A stretch of DNA of 64,000 bases from JAGOCV01 sp049445855. GTDB lineage: Bacteria > Pseudomonadota > Gammaproteobacteria > Burkholderiales > Burkholderiaceae_C. The translations under genes and the position numbers were made by a program. This document shows positions 26,946 to 39,230 of this stretch, in pieces. How positions within the stretch are numbered: position 1 is the first letter of the stretch; the number at the start of each line of letters is the position of its first letter. The stretch is from contig NZ_JBMSDV010000001.1 of the NCBI RefSeq assembly GCF_049445855.1, positions 248,001 through 312,000 of the forward strand. Reading direction: 5' to 3'. Under the pieces are notes generated by a model. It searched no databases. It worked only from the letters and a program-made list of their open reading frames with translations, and was not told the DNA's origin.

Positions 26946-29000
26946 TCATTCGCCGCGCAGATCGGCCATCGGGCCGGACACCGGAATGCGCAGCCTGAAT
27001 ACCGAACCGGTATCGCCGGTGGCAAACAACTCCACGTCGCCGCCATGGCGACGGGCAATGCTGCGCACGAGATAAAGCCCCAGGCCCGTACCGCCAGTGC
27101 CGGCAGACGTCGTGCCGCGCTGGAATTTCTCGAAGATGCTGTCGCGTTCGTCCTGCCCGATGCCCCGCCCCTCGTCCCGGACGTCCAGGCAGATCGACGC
27201 TCCATCCACGCGGGTCGTGACTGTGACCGGACGATCCGCAGGGGAATACTTCAACGCGTTCTGGACCAGGTTCTGTACCGCGACTTCGAGCAGGGGCATG
27301 TCCCCCGCGATCGGGCAAGGCATGTCCGGAAGCACGATGCGCAGGCGTTGTTCACCTTGCGCGCCGAAAGCCGTCGTCAAGCGCTGCAGGATGGTCCGCA
27401 AGTCGAACCGGTCGCCTTTTCCGGCTGCAGGCCGCGACTGCGAAGGGTCTTCGGTCAGGAAGTTTTCGATGAGGCCGGTGAGGCGATCCACCGCCTTGCG
27501 TATCCGGCCCAGGCTCGTACGTGCGGGGGCGCTGGACGTGGTCAACTCCATCGCACCGGCCGCCGCGTCGATGATCGCCAGCGGTGTGCGGAATTCGTGC
27601 GATGCCATCTCGACGAACTGCCGCTGCTGCACGACTGCCTTGCGCTCGGCCTCCAGCGCGCCCTGGAGATTGAGTTCGGCCAGGCGCCTGTGTTCGACTT
27701 CCTTGTGCAGCAGTTCGTTGGTGTACGCCAGTTCCTGTGTGCGCTGGGCCACCTTTGCCTCCAGATCGCGTTCGGCGCGCCTGGCGACTTCGCGTTCGCG
27801 CCGGCGGGCCGTCCGGGCTTCCAGCTCGGATTTGCTCACGCGTTGCGCGATCAGCAGGCTCAGGAGAAGCAGATAGGTGATGCGCACGGCCACGGACAGC
27901 GGATCGAGGGCATCGCGATCCTGCAGCGCGGGGCCGCTGAAAAGTTCCAGCCGCGACACGAAGGTCAGCAGCAGGGGCGCCGTCACGCACAGCGCCGCGA
28001 TCATGAGATCACGCTGGCGCCAGATGGAAACCCACCACACGTAGCAGAGGCCGGTGACGGCAATCGCCACCATGAGCAGCGCGAGCGGCGTCTGTACCAG
28101 CGCGTAGTGACCTGTGAGCGCAAACCCCGCGCCCACGAGGTTGAGCGCGATGCCGATCTGGCAGAAGCGCCAGAGCGGCATCGAGTAGCGGCGCACCTCG
28201 AAAAGCGAAGGAAAGAACCGCAGCGATGCTGCGTGGAACAGCGCCTGGATCGCGCCACGCAGATCCAGTTCCGGAGGACCGTGCGTGCCGGTGAGCGTCT
28301 GCACCACCTGCCAGAGATGAAGACTGGCCCCCGTCAAGGTCAGCAGCGAGAACTGCAGGTAAAGCTTGTCCTTGAGCCAGCGCCACAGGACCATGCTGAC
28401 CATGCTCAACACCAGCGTCAGGCCCAGGCTCGTGCTGAGGAAGAAGAGTTGCGCCTGCAGCATCTGGTGGAAGCCGTCGTTCTGCCAGAGCGCAAGACTC
28501 CTGTCGGTCAGCGGGCGGGAGACACGCAGGTAATAGGTCGACCGGCGTTCGTGCATGACGATCGGGAAGATCAGGTCTGCGCTGCCGATCCGCCAGAAGA
28601 GCGTGTACTGCTGCCCCGCCACTGCAGGCAGGAGAACGCCTTCGGCAGTGCGCTCATACAGCATGACTTCGTGGGTTTCCGTTGCACGCAGCCGCAGGAC
28701 CCATACAGGCAGGGTGTCGGCCCGGCGTGCCATCGACACGCGCAGCCAGCACGGGCTGGCCCGGCTGCAACGCGCGGCATCGCCATCGCCGAGCAACCTG
28801 AATTCATTGTCGTGCCGCCCGGCGATCACGTCCTGCACAGGCGCTTGTGCCCGCGCACCATCCAGCAGGAATGCCTGCGTTGTCAGTTCGACAGGGTCGT
28901 CCTTTCCATCCACCGGCGAAACCATGACGGCTCCCGCCATCAGGGGAGCCGTCATCAGCATCGACAGGAGGCCGTGGCGGATCGCGGGGAAGAAAGGCAT
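26946..29000 (-). CDS. Sensor histidine kinase with 7TMR-DISM sensory module
   Basis: 684 residues. The N-terminal signal region (MPFFPAIRHGLLSMLMTAPL) leads to a periplasmic jelly-roll 7TMR-DISMED2-like domain (about 40-160) and a seven-helix membrane block (about 170-385, LSTSLGLTLVLSMVSMVLWR onward). A coiled coil (about 390-450) with RREREVARRAERDLEAKV follows, then HisKA with the phospho-His in FVEMASHEFRTPLAIID. The HATPase has N, G1 and G2 boxes ending GTGGTGLGLYLVRSIARRHG. It has no receiver or response regulator beside it in the same operon. ATG 29000 is used; the frame upstream is a dnaE2 shadow. Confidence 0.9.
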   Translation of the reverse strand: MPFFPAIRHGLLSMLMTAPLMAGAVMVSPVDGKDDPVELTTQAFLLDGARAQAPVQDVIAGRHDNEFRLLGDGDAARCSRASPCWLRVSMARRADTLPVWVLRLRATETHEVMLYERTAEGVLLPAVAGQQYTLFWRIGSADLIFPIVMHERRSTYYLRVSRPLTDRSLALWQNDGFHQMLQAQLFFLSTSLGLTLVLSMVSMVLWRWLKDKLYLQFSLLTLTGASLHLWQVVQTLTGTHGPPELDLRGAIQALFHAASLRFFPSLFEVRRYSMPLWRFCQIGIALNLVGAGFALTGHYALVQTPLALLMVAIAVTGLCYVWWVSIWRQRDLMIAALCVTAPLLLTFVSRLELFSGPALQDRDALDPLSVAVRITYLLLLSLLIAQRVSKSELEARTARRREREVARRAERDLEAKVAQRTQELAYTNELLHKEVEHRRLAELNLQGALEAERKAVVQQRQFVEMASHEFRTPLAIIDAAAGAMELTTSSAPARTSLGRIRKAVDRLTGLIENFLTEDPSQSRPAAGKGDRFDLRTILQRLTTAFGAQGEQRLRIVLPDMPCPIAGDMPLLEVAVQNLVQNALKYSPADRPVTVTTRVDGASICLDVRDEGRGIGQDERDSIFEKFQRGTTSAGTGGTGLGLYLVRSIARRHGGDVELFATGDTGSVFRLRIPVSGPMADLRGE

Positions 29001-29040
29001 GAAGTACTGTATGCGAAGGCTCTCGGCTGCGGCAATGGCA

Positions 29041-32484
<3,444 letters not shown>

Positions 32485-32489
32485 GGACG

Positions 32490-33785
32490 TCAGGCATAAA
32501 AGCCCTGCAGGTACCACCGGCCCGAACGGCGCTCCCTGTAGATCCAGACGAGGCCCGACTGCTCCCCCTGCGCCACGTAGTAGTCGCGGAAACAGGCCGC
32601 GCCTTCTTCGCCGCCTTGGCCCTCTTCCCACCAGGCCGTCTCCATGCGACTGGGGCGGGTGAGCCTGCGCAGCGGGCCGCCGTAGTGCGGCGTGTCGTTG
32701 TGCACTTCGAGACACTGCGGCTGCGGCAGAAGCCACGCCGGAAAGAGCGCATCGGCCGCAGGGTTCGTGACGCCCGGCTTTGCACCCGGGGACTTCGCGG
32801 CCACCCAGTGCTGCATGCGCTCGGGCCGGTGGTCGTCGCCCGGCCGCATCACGCACACGGCGTCTTCGCCGAGCCGTGCACTCACGCGCTCGACGAACTC
32901 GTGCAGTCGCTCGCCTTTCACCTGGTCTTCGGGCAGCAGGCTCACGGGCATGCCACCCCAACTCGCGGTTTCCAGAGAACGCATGCGCAGGTGGTTGGCC
33001 GGCGCGGCCAGCGCGACGTGCGAGAGCCGTTCGTTCAGCAGGCGGCGCAGGTGCGCCATGTCCTGCGCAGGCCGCGCGGTGCGGATGACGAGTTGCGCGG
33101 TCGGCGGCAGCATCACGCCGTTCAACCGCTTCAGGTCGTGCGTCCATTCGAGTTCGAGCGCCAGCACGCCCAGCTTGCGCGACGCCAGCCATGCCTGCAG
33201 GCGCGACAGCAGCCGCTGCGCCGACCACATCAACTCGGGTGCGCTGGTGGCGGTGGCGGGCAGTTCGAGCTTCTCGTCGAAAGATTCCGGCGCTTCGATC
33301 CACGCATAACGCTCGGGCCGGTCGCCCCAAGCGGCATCGAGCGCCTCGAGCAATGGTGCGCCGAAACGCCGCGCCATGCCGCCGCGCGGCAATGCACGCA
33401 GGTCGCCCCAGGTCCGGCAGCCCATGCGCTCGAGCAGCCCGGCATGCGTCAACGCAGCCTGCAACGTGTCGATCGGGAATGCGGCAGGCAGGTTGGAAGC
33501 CGCTGGCAGCGGCTCGCCTCGCGCGCGCAAGCGCATCAACGCGAGCGCGGCAAGCGACGTACGGCCCATCGCTGCGGTGCGCATCGTCGGCAGGCCGGTT
33601 GCCGGATCGAGCAGCTTCGCACGCAACCGCTTCATGCCGCCCCACAGACGCAGGCTGCCGGAGACTTCGAGCAGCAATGCCTCGTCCACCCAGGCCACGC
33701 GCGACGTGAAGCGCAGCGCATGCCAGCCCCAGGCTTCGCGCTCGGCACCGGGACCGTCTTCAGGCAGCAGCGCGATCCAGTGCAT
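32490..33785 (-). CDS. imuB: ImuB, non-catalytic Y-family polymerase paralogue
   Basis: Adaptor of the SOS mutasome, tying DnaE2 and ImuA to the beta clamp. From ATG 33785 it has 431 residues. The Y-family palm is recognisable, but the usual catalytic DxDxFFAxVE motif is absent; the start reads HWIALLPEDGPGAE, consistent with the known loss of polymerase activity in ImuB. The thumb HhH region (RMGCRTWGDLRALPRGGMARR) and the little-finger part follow. The conserved ImuB C-terminus is ETAWWEEG then RDYYVAQGEQSGLVWIYRER. It overlaps imuA by 26 bases. Confidence 0.93.
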   Translation of the reverse strand: MHWIALLPEDGPGAEREAWGWHALRFTSRVAWVDEALLLEVSGSLRLWGGMKRLRAKLLDPATGLPTMRTAAMGRTSLAALALMRLRARGEPLPAASNLPAAFPIDTLQAALTHAGLLERMGCRTWGDLRALPRGGMARRFGAPLLEALDAAWGDRPERYAWIEAPESFDEKLELPATATSAPELMWSAQRLLSRLQAWLASRKLGVLALELEWTHDLKRLNGVMLPPTAQLVIRTARPAQDMAHLRRLLNERLSHVALAAPANHLRMRSLETASWGGMPVSLLPEDQVKGERLHEFVERVSARLGEDAVCVMRPGDDHRPERMQHWVAAKSPGAKPGVTNPAADALFPAWLLPQPQCLEVHNDTPHYGGPLRRLTRPSRMETAWWEEGQGGEEGAACFRDYYVAQGEQSGLVWIYRERRSGRWYLQGFYA

Positions 33786-34581
33786 GACCGCCCCCTGCAA
33801 CAGTCGGCAGGCCGCGCGGCGACAGCCCAGCGACATCGGCAGCCATGGCGTCGGTATCCACGCACATCGACGTCGCACCCTTGCGGGACGCCAGCAACGC
33901 CTGCAGCGCCCTCGCCTGTGCACGCATGCGCAAGGGCTGCGCCAGCGGCGGGCCGCGGCGCTTGACGATCTGCACGTCGAGCGACGGGGCGGCGGCCGTG
34001 GCCTGCAGCTGCAGGCGCAGCCTGGCCGGCGAGCCGGTGCGCGCCGCACGCGCATCACGCAGCACGAAGAGCGGACGCGGCCTCTGCACGTCGGCCTGCA
34101 TCGCCATCTGCAAACGGCGCAGTTGGGCATCGGTGGCCTGCGGCAGCCACGCGAGCACGGCCACCACGTCGGCGCACTTCAGGGCCTGCTCTGCCGCCCA
34201 GAGGCGCTGCGCGGGCGACTGCGACTCACGCGAGGCACACAGCCACAGCAAGCGTTCGCCCGGCAAACCCTGGGCCGCAAGGCTGGGTGCGAAGGGCACA
34301 TGGGGCGGCGCCACCAGCACCACCGGCCCGGCGGCCTGTTGCACGCAGGCCGCCAGCGCCGGCAGCAGCAACTGCCAGAACGGCGTGCGTGCATCGCGCA
34401 GCAGCAGTTCCGTCATGCCGTCGAGCGGCCAGCCGCCGCCGGGCAGTTCGGCGTCGAGCGCGGCATGGCCACTGGGCAGCACGCGGCCCGCCTGATGGGC
34501 GAGCTCCTGCCCGCGCCAGACCGGCAATGAACCGGCCATGGCTTCGAGCGCGATGAGACGGGCTGAAGCGGCATTGGCCAT
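33760..34581 (-). CDS. imuA: ImuA, RecA-like mutasome protein
   Basis: First gene of the SOS-induced imuA-imuB-dnaE2 cassette. The 273-residue protein has a degenerate RecA/SulA-like fold. It starts VLPSGHAALDAELPGGGWPL, the ImuA hallmark, then MTELLLRD where RecA has the P-loop; the Walker A glycines are lost. A later segment, ADVVAVLAWLPQATDAQLRRLQ, corresponds to the core sheet. The C-terminal tail is Arg/Pro-rich. The gene lies 45 bases downstream of an SOS box. In the Caulobacter and mycobacterial systems this protein assembles with ImuB during translesion synthesis. Confidence 0.9.
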   Translation of the reverse strand: MANAASARLIALEAMAGSLPVWRGQELAHQAGRVLPSGHAALDAELPGGGWPLDGMTELLLRDARTPFWQLLLPALAACVQQAAGPVVLVAPPHVPFAPSLAAQGLPGERLLWLCASRESQSPAQRLWAAEQALKCADVVAVLAWLPQATDAQLRRLQMAMQADVQRPRPLFVLRDARAARTGSPARLRLQLQATAAAPSLDVQIVKRRGPPLAQPLRMRAQARALQALLASRKGATSMCVDTDAMAADVAGLSPRGLPTVAGGGHALDRAAA

Positions 34582-34626
34582 GGCACACCCTGCTGGAATC
34601 CTTGTTGGTCGAAGTCAGGCCAGAAT

Positions 34627-34644
34627 ACTGTATTTATATACAGT
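34627..34644 (-). promoter_or_regulatory. LexA/SOS box upstream of imuA
   Basis: The same ACTGTATTTATATACAGT 18-mer as at 24524-24541, a good CTG-N10-CAG LexA site, 46 bases before the imuA start. It is the expected control site of the mutagenesis cassette. The divergent ABC transporter gene starts 104 bases away on the other side. Confidence 0.92.
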
Positions 34645-34747
34645 CATCAAGCCGACCTGTAACAGCCCCCCTGCATCGTGGGCTTCCCGTGCCGGCAGAC
34701 GGACCGGGCGCAATCGGACTAACATCGCCGGCCCAAGGAGTTTCCTC

Positions 34748-36613
34748 TTGCCTCTCTTCCGTTTCTTCGAGAAGCGGGTCACGCCCTATCCGCCGGCCGA
34801 ACCCGCCCTGCCCCCGAAAAAATTCGTTTCCTTCGTCTGGGCCTGCGCCGCAGGGGTGCGCGGCTACGTCGGCTGGATGGCGCTGCTGTCGGCCGGCATT
34901 GCCGCATACGAAGCCTTCCTGTTCGCCGCGCTCGGCCATGTGGTCGACTGGCTGGTGAGCGTGCCGCAGGGCGAACTCTGGTCGCGCCACGGCGGCATGC
35001 TCTGGCTGCTGGGCGGCGTGCTTGCGGCCAGTGTCGTGCTGGTGGCGCTGCAGACCATCGTGAAGCACCAGGCGCTGGCCATCAACTTCCCGCTGCGCCT
35101 GCGCTGGAACTTCCACCGCCTGATGCTCGGGCAGAGCATGGCGTTCTATGCGGATGAATTCGCCGGCCGCATCACCACCAAGGTGATGCAGACCGCGCTG
35201 GGCGTGCGCGACATGCTGTTCACCACCAGCGACGTGCTGGTGGGCATCGGCGTGTATTTCATCTCCATCATGCTGCTGGCCTCGGGCTTCGACATCCGGC
35301 TGCTGGTGCCGTTTGCCGTCTGGGCCGCCTTCTACGCCGCGTCGGTGTTCTGGTTCGTGCCCAAGCTGGGAAAGATCGGCAAGGCGCAGGCCGATGCGCG
35401 CTCGATGATGACCGGCCGCATCACCGACGCGTACACCAACATCTCCACCGTCAAGCTGTTCTCGCACACGCACCGCGAAGCGTCGTTCGTGCGCGCGGCC
35501 ATGGAAGACTTCAAGCGGACCGGCTATGCGCAGATGCGGCTCGTGAGCGCGTTCGAGATCGTCAACCACACGCTGGTGGTGCTGCTCATCGCAGGGGCCA
35601 GCGGCACGGCGCTGTGGCTGTGGTCGCTGGGTCAGGTAGGTGTGGGTGCTGTGGCTGCCGTCACCGCCATGGCGCTGCGCGTCACCGGCATGTCGCACTG
35701 GATCATGTGGGAGATGAGTTCGCTGTTCGAGAACATCGGCACGGTGCAGGACGGCATCAACATGCTCACACGCGCCCGCGCCGTGGTGGACGCACCCGAT
35801 GCGAAGCCGCTGGCCATCGCGCGCGGCGAAGTGCGCTTCGACAACGTGAGCTTCTCGTACGGCCAGGGCCCGCGCGTCGTCGACCGGCTGTCGCTCACCG
35901 TGAAGCCGGGCGAGCGCATCGGCCTCATCGGCCGCTCGGGCGCAGGCAAATCGACGCTGGTGAACCTGCTGCTGCGCTTCCACGACGTGAGCGGAGGAAA
36001 GATCACCATCGACGGGCAGGACATCGCACACGTCACGCAGGACAGCCTGCGCAGCCACATCGGCATGGTCACGCAGGACACATCGCTGCTGCATCGCTCG
36101 ATGCGCGACAACATCCTCTACGGCCGCCCCGACGCCACGGAAGAGCAGATGGTCACCGCCGCGCGCCGCGCCGAGGCGCATGAATTCATCCAGGGCCTGT
36201 CCGACCTGCAAGGTCGCACCGGCTACGACGCGCATGTGGGCGAACGCGGCGTGAAGCTCTCTGGCGGCCAGCGCCAGCGCGTGGCCATCGCGCGCGTGAT
36301 GCTCAAGGACGCGCCCCTCCTGCTGCTGGACGAAGCCACGAGCGCTCTCGACTCCGAAGTCGAAGCCGCCATCCAGCAGAGCCTGGACACGCTGATGGAA
36401 GGCAAGACGGTGATCGCCATCGCACACCGCCTCTCCACCATCGCTGCGATGGACCGGCTCATCGTGCTCGACGCCGGCCGCATCGTGGAGGAAGGCGACC
36501 ACCGCAGCCTGCTAGCGCAGGGCGGCATCTACGCGCGCCTGTGGGCACACCAGAGCGGTGGTTTCCTGGGCGGGGACAACGTGGAAGAAGAAGACATGTC
36601 AGTCATCGGCTGA
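34748..36613 (+). CDS. ABC transporter, fused permease and ATPase (exporter type)
   Basis: A 621-residue type IV ABC half-transporter. A cytoplasmic N-terminus with a Pro patch (TPYPPAEPALPPKKF) precedes a six-helix membrane domain (about 35-345). The nucleotide-binding domain follows: Walker A GRSGAGKSTLVN, signature KLSGGQRQRVAIARVM, Walker B LLLLDEATSALDSE and an H-loop in AIAHRLST. It should act as a homodimer exporting a lipid or drug; the substrate is unknown. The TTG at 34748 is the best start, with AAGGAG 7 bases upstream; the frame to its left has no such site. An MsbA-like role cannot be excluded. Confidence 0.9.
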   Translation: MPLFRFFEKRVTPYPPAEPALPPKKFVSFVWACAAGVRGYVGWMALLSAGIAAYEAFLFAALGHVVDWLVSVPQGELWSRHGGMLWLLGGVLAASVVLVALQTIVKHQALAINFPLRLRWNFHRLMLGQSMAFYADEFAGRITTKVMQTALGVRDMLFTTSDVLVGIGVYFISIMLLASGFDIRLLVPFAVWAAFYAASVFWFVPKLGKIGKAQADARSMMTGRITDAYTNISTVKLFSHTHREASFVRAAMEDFKRTGYAQMRLVSAFEIVNHTLVVLLIAGASGTALWLWSLGQVGVGAVAAVTAMALRVTGMSHWIMWEMSSLFENIGTVQDGINMLTRARAVVDAPDAKPLAIARGEVRFDNVSFSYGQGPRVVDRLSLTVKPGERIGLIGRSGAGKSTLVNLLLRFHDVSGGKITIDGQDIAHVTQDSLRSHIGMVTQDTSLLHRSMRDNILYGRPDATEEQMVTAARRAEAHEFIQGLSDLQGRTGYDAHVGERGVKLSGGQRQRVAIARVMLKDAPLLLLDEATSALDSEVEAAIQQSLDTLMEGKTVIAIAHRLSTIAAMDRLIVLDAGRIVEEGDHRSLLAQGGIYARLWAHQSGGFLGGDNVEEEDMSVIG

Positions 36614-36686
36614 CACACGGACGCGCCCTGCACTGTCGGAGATCGTGAAGCGCGATCCCTACAGTGGGTATGAAGGAGACACCGTC

Positions 36687-37367
36687 ATGGCCCTGTCGAC
36701 CCATCGCATCCCGCCTTCCGGCCAGCCCGAAGTCAAATCACGGTCGCGCCACTTCTCGATGGTGCGCGATTTCCATCTCGCCGATTTCTTCACACTGGGC
36801 AACGCGGCCTGCGGTGTGGCCGGGGTTTTCCTCGCGATGCTGGCCATGGCGGGCAGCGACGCACCCGACCCCACCTACCTGCTGATCGCCGCCGCCTTCG
36901 CGCCTGCCGCATTCATCCTGGACATCTTCGACGGCCGCATCGCACGCTGGCGGCAGCAACATTCGGCGCTCGGCCGCGAGCTCGATTCGCTGGCCGACGT
37001 GATCAGCTTCGGCGTCGCGCCTGCCGCACTCGCCTTCGCAGCCGGCATGCAGGGCGGATGGGACGCGGTCATCCTCGCCTACTTCGTCTGCTGCGGCGTG
37101 AGCCGCCTCGCGCGCTACAACGTCACGGCCGAATCCATGGCCGATGAAGACAGCGGCAAGGTGAAGTACTTCGAAGGCACGCCCATCCCCACCAGCGTCA
37201 TCCTCACCGCCATGCTGGCCGTCGCCGCGTGGCAAGGCCGTGTGGGCAATGAACTGTGGGGTGGCGTCTGGAACATCGCCGGCTGGGAGCTGCATCCCAT
37301 GGCGCTGCTGTTCGCGCTGTCGGGCTCGCTGATGATCAGCAAGACGCTGCGGATCCCGAAACTCTGA
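36687..37367 (+). CDS. pssA: CDP-alcohol phosphatidyltransferase, PssA-like (phosphatidylserine synthase family)
   Basis: A 226-residue inner-membrane enzyme carrying the CDP-alcohol phosphotransferase signature DG-x2-AR-x8-G-x3-D-x3-D, seen here as DGRIARWRQQHSALGRELDS then LAD (about residues 82-104). About six predicted helices surround the motif, and LADFFTLGNAACGVAGVFLA begins the first. Type II PssA proteins with this layout make phosphatidylserine from CDP-diacylglycerol and serine, the precursor of phosphatidylethanolamine; a related head-group specificity remains possible. ATG 36687 has AAGGAGA 8 bases upstream. It follows the ABC exporter by 73 bases and may form a membrane-lipid unit with it. 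Confidence 0.85.
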   Translation: MALSTHRIPPSGQPEVKSRSRHFSMVRDFHLADFFTLGNAACGVAGVFLAMLAMAGSDAPDPTYLLIAAAFAPAAFILDIFDGRIARWRQQHSALGRELDSLADVISFGVAPAALAFAAGMQGGWDAVILAYFVCCGVSRLARYNVTAESMADEDSGKVKYFEGTPIPTSVILTAMLAVAAWQGRVGNELWGGVWNIAGWELHPMALLFALSGSLMISKTLRIPKL

Positions 37368-37381
37368 GCATTGCGCCGATA

Positions 37382-37397
37382 GCCACATCGCTGTGGC
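37382..37397 (+). terminator. Stem-loop between the pssA-like gene and the triplicated family
   Basis: GCCACA-TCGC-TGTGGC is a perfect 6-bp stem with a 4-base loop, 14 bases after the pssA-like stop and 33 bases before the first paralogue. It lacks a T-run, so it could be a weak terminator or an operator. Confidence 0.4.
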
Positions 37398-37430
37398 ATC
37401 ATCCCTCGAGAAACACATGGAGAGGGAACG

Positions 37431-38315
37431 ATGCGCATCACGCGGAAGGAATTTCTTCGGCGCGCCGCAGCGGGCAGTCTTGTTGCTACGGCAGGAATGC
37501 CGAGCTGGGCGCAGCAGATCCCGGGAGGCCCGCGCCCCAAGGTCCTGGTGGTATTTACGCCCGACCGGCCGATCGAATGGTTTCAGGACGCGTTTCCGAT
37601 GCGCTTGACCGGATTGCCGTGGCAGTCCCGGTCCGAAAGACTGCCTGTTCCCGGCCTTGATTTTCAGGGTATTCTGCTTCCAGCCTTCTGCGCCGCTGCA
37701 GCGAGGAAGTGGCCCGCCGATTTCATTCCCGAGCCAGGCTACGCCTTAGAAATCTCGCAAGCAGCTCCCCCGTCATTTCATACAGCAGCATTTCCGGAAC
37801 GACTGCTCGACGACAAGAACATATTCAAGCTTCTCAAGAGAGATGGCATCACTGCCGTCGTGGGACTTGAGTCCTTCTTCATTGGAGATATGGACCGACC
37901 GGCCCGCTACGGAGGGGTCAAGATTCAACTGGATGCAGCAGAGGGTTCCGTCATCAAGAACCATGAAGAATTGCAGTACCGCGCCATTCTTTCCATCTGC
38001 CTGCGCATGAGCATCTACGAGATTGCCAGAAGTGGCTTCTGGGGCGGCGGTGGGACCAAGCCCACGCATCTGGGCTACCCCATGTATCAGAGTCGGGACT
38101 TGTTCAAGGCGAGCAAAGAAGAAGGCACGTTTCCCAACATCAACGGTACGCGCACGCAAATCACGGAAGAACTAACACATCGGGCACCCGAGTTGGTCAC
38201 GTTCTTGCGCGGCGTCATGGAAACCGAAATGCCCGAAAAAATGACAAAGGCCATGGAAGCCCATCTGGCGATCAGCAAGGAGCGGCAACCGTACTACTAC
38301 ACGCTGCCATTCTGA
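37431..38315 (+). CDS. Exported protein of unknown function, tandem paralogue 1
   Basis: A 294-residue protein with a Tat-like signal (ITRKEFLRRAAAGSL, an RK variant of the twin-arginine motif, cleavage expected after PSWA). I recognise no family. It shares blocks with its two downstream neighbours: VLVVFTPDRPIEWFQD, PMRLTGLPWQ, GLDFQ, YGGVKIQ and the tail KERQPYYYTLPF. It is the most divergent of the three in its middle (residues 110-170, 200-245). G+C is about 10 points lower than flanking genes. Its ATG at 37431 has GAGAGGGAA just upstream. Likely periplasmic; no membrane segment is seen after the signal. It starts a three-gene operon. Confidence 0.82.
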   Translation: MRITRKEFLRRAAAGSLVATAGMPSWAQQIPGGPRPKVLVVFTPDRPIEWFQDAFPMRLTGLPWQSRSERLPVPGLDFQGILLPAFCAAAARKWPADFIPEPGYALEISQAAPPSFHTAAFPERLLDDKNIFKLLKRDGITAVVGLESFFIGDMDRPARYGGVKIQLDAAEGSVIKNHEELQYRAILSICLRMSIYEIARSGFWGGGGTKPTHLGYPMYQSRDLFKASKEEGTFPNINGTRTQITEELTHRAPELVTFLRGVMETEMPEKMTKAMEAHLAISKERQPYYYTLPF

Positions 38316-38321
38316 AAGCGC
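38283..38321 (+). repeat. Duplication junction repeat, copy 1
   Basis: This 39-base stretch covers the end of paralogue 1 (codons for the RQPYYYTLPF tail), the stop and the first intergenic bases. It is identical to 39183-39221, exactly 900 bases downstream, at the paralogue 2/3 junction. It records the unit length of the tandem duplication. Confidence 0.85.
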
Positions 38322-38324
38322 GGA

Positions 38325-39215
38325 ATGAACATGAAAATTTCACGCAAGACGTTTCTTCGGCATGCCATGACTGGCAGCCTCCTGGCTGCTGCAGGCCTGC
38401 CGTCATGGGCACAGCAGACGGCCACCGCCGAGCGCAAAAAAGTGCTTGTGGTGTTCTCGCCCGACCGGCCAATCGAATGGTTCAAAGACGGGTTTCCGAT
38501 GCGACTTGTCGGATTGCCATGGCAAGAGAAGTCTGAGCGCGTCTCGCTCCCGGGCATGGATTTCCAGGACTTCTTGCTGACCAGCTTCTGCGCCGCCGCA
38601 TCGAAGGAGTGGCCGCAAATTGATTTCGTAGCAGTCCCCGAGTTCGCTGTGGCGCTCTCAAATGAAACTCCTACGGAAATCCGTGACGCGCCGTTTCCTC
38701 AGCTACTTCCGTTTCACGCGAGGATGGAGGAATTGGTCAAGCGTCCCGACGTGACAGCCGTCATCAATCTGGTATCAGGCGGAGGCGGAGATCGCCCCCG
38801 TCCATATGGTGGAGCCAAATTCTGGCTCTTTGCTTCCGGGGGAGCACTGACCAAGGGTCATGAAGAGGCGAATTACCGCGTCGAGCTTTCATGGGGAGCA
38901 GGCATCCACATCGCCGAAATTGCCCGCAAGGGGACATGGGGTGACGGCAACATCAAAACGACGAGGCTCGAGGGAAGGGCTTACTCGAGTCGCCGGATGA
39001 CAGACTCCAAAACCTGGGTTGATGACCTTCCGGGCATTTCAGGCACGCGCGCAGAAATCATCCAGATATTGACCTCGCGAGCCCCCGAACTGGTTGCGCT
39101 CATACGCCGCTCCGCTGACGAACACTGGTCTGGCAGGTTTGGCATCCAGGCCATGCGTGACCAACTCGCCATGAATAAGGAACGGCAACCGTACTACTAC
39201 ACGCTGCCATTCTGA
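38325..39215 (+). CDS. Exported protein of unknown function, tandem paralogue 2
   Basis: A 296-residue paralogue with signal ISRKTFLRHAMTGSLLAAAG and cleavage expected near PSWAQ. Shared blocks are VLVVFSPDRPIEWFKD, PMRLVGLPWQEKSER, GMDFQDFLL, PYGGAKFWLF, EIARKGTWG and the invariant C-terminal KERQPYYYTLPF. Compared with paralogue 3 it has an extra GGGGDRPR loop near residue 150. Spacing to paralogue 1 is 9 bases and to paralogue 3 is 15 bases, with near-identical junction DNA. No catalytic signature is visible; a conserved His/Glu pair is not obvious. A binding or envelope protein role would be a guess. Confidence 0.82.
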   Translation: MNMKISRKTFLRHAMTGSLLAAAGLPSWAQQTATAERKKVLVVFSPDRPIEWFKDGFPMRLVGLPWQEKSERVSLPGMDFQDFLLTSFCAAASKEWPQIDFVAVPEFAVALSNETPTEIRDAPFPQLLPFHARMEELVKRPDVTAVINLVSGGGGDRPRPYGGAKFWLFASGGALTKGHEEANYRVELSWGAGIHIAEIARKGTWGDGNIKTTRLEGRAYSSRRMTDSKTWVDDLPGISGTRAEIIQILTSRAPELVALIRRSADEHWSGRFGIQAMRDQLAMNKERQPYYYTLPF

Positions 39216-39221
39216 AAGCGC
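39183..39221 (+). repeat. Duplication junction repeat, copy 2
   Basis: Second identical copy of the 39-base junction, spanning the end of paralogue 2 and the start of the gap to paralogue 3. A third, diverged version ends paralogue 3 near 40050-40082, where the same tail peptide is encoded with different third bases. Confidence 0.85.
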
Positions 39222-39230
39222 AGGAAGATC

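Noticed and set aside
26827..29000. Integration site at tRNA-Gly
   Set aside because: No integrase, no direct repeat of the tRNA 3' end and no composition change next to the tRNA.
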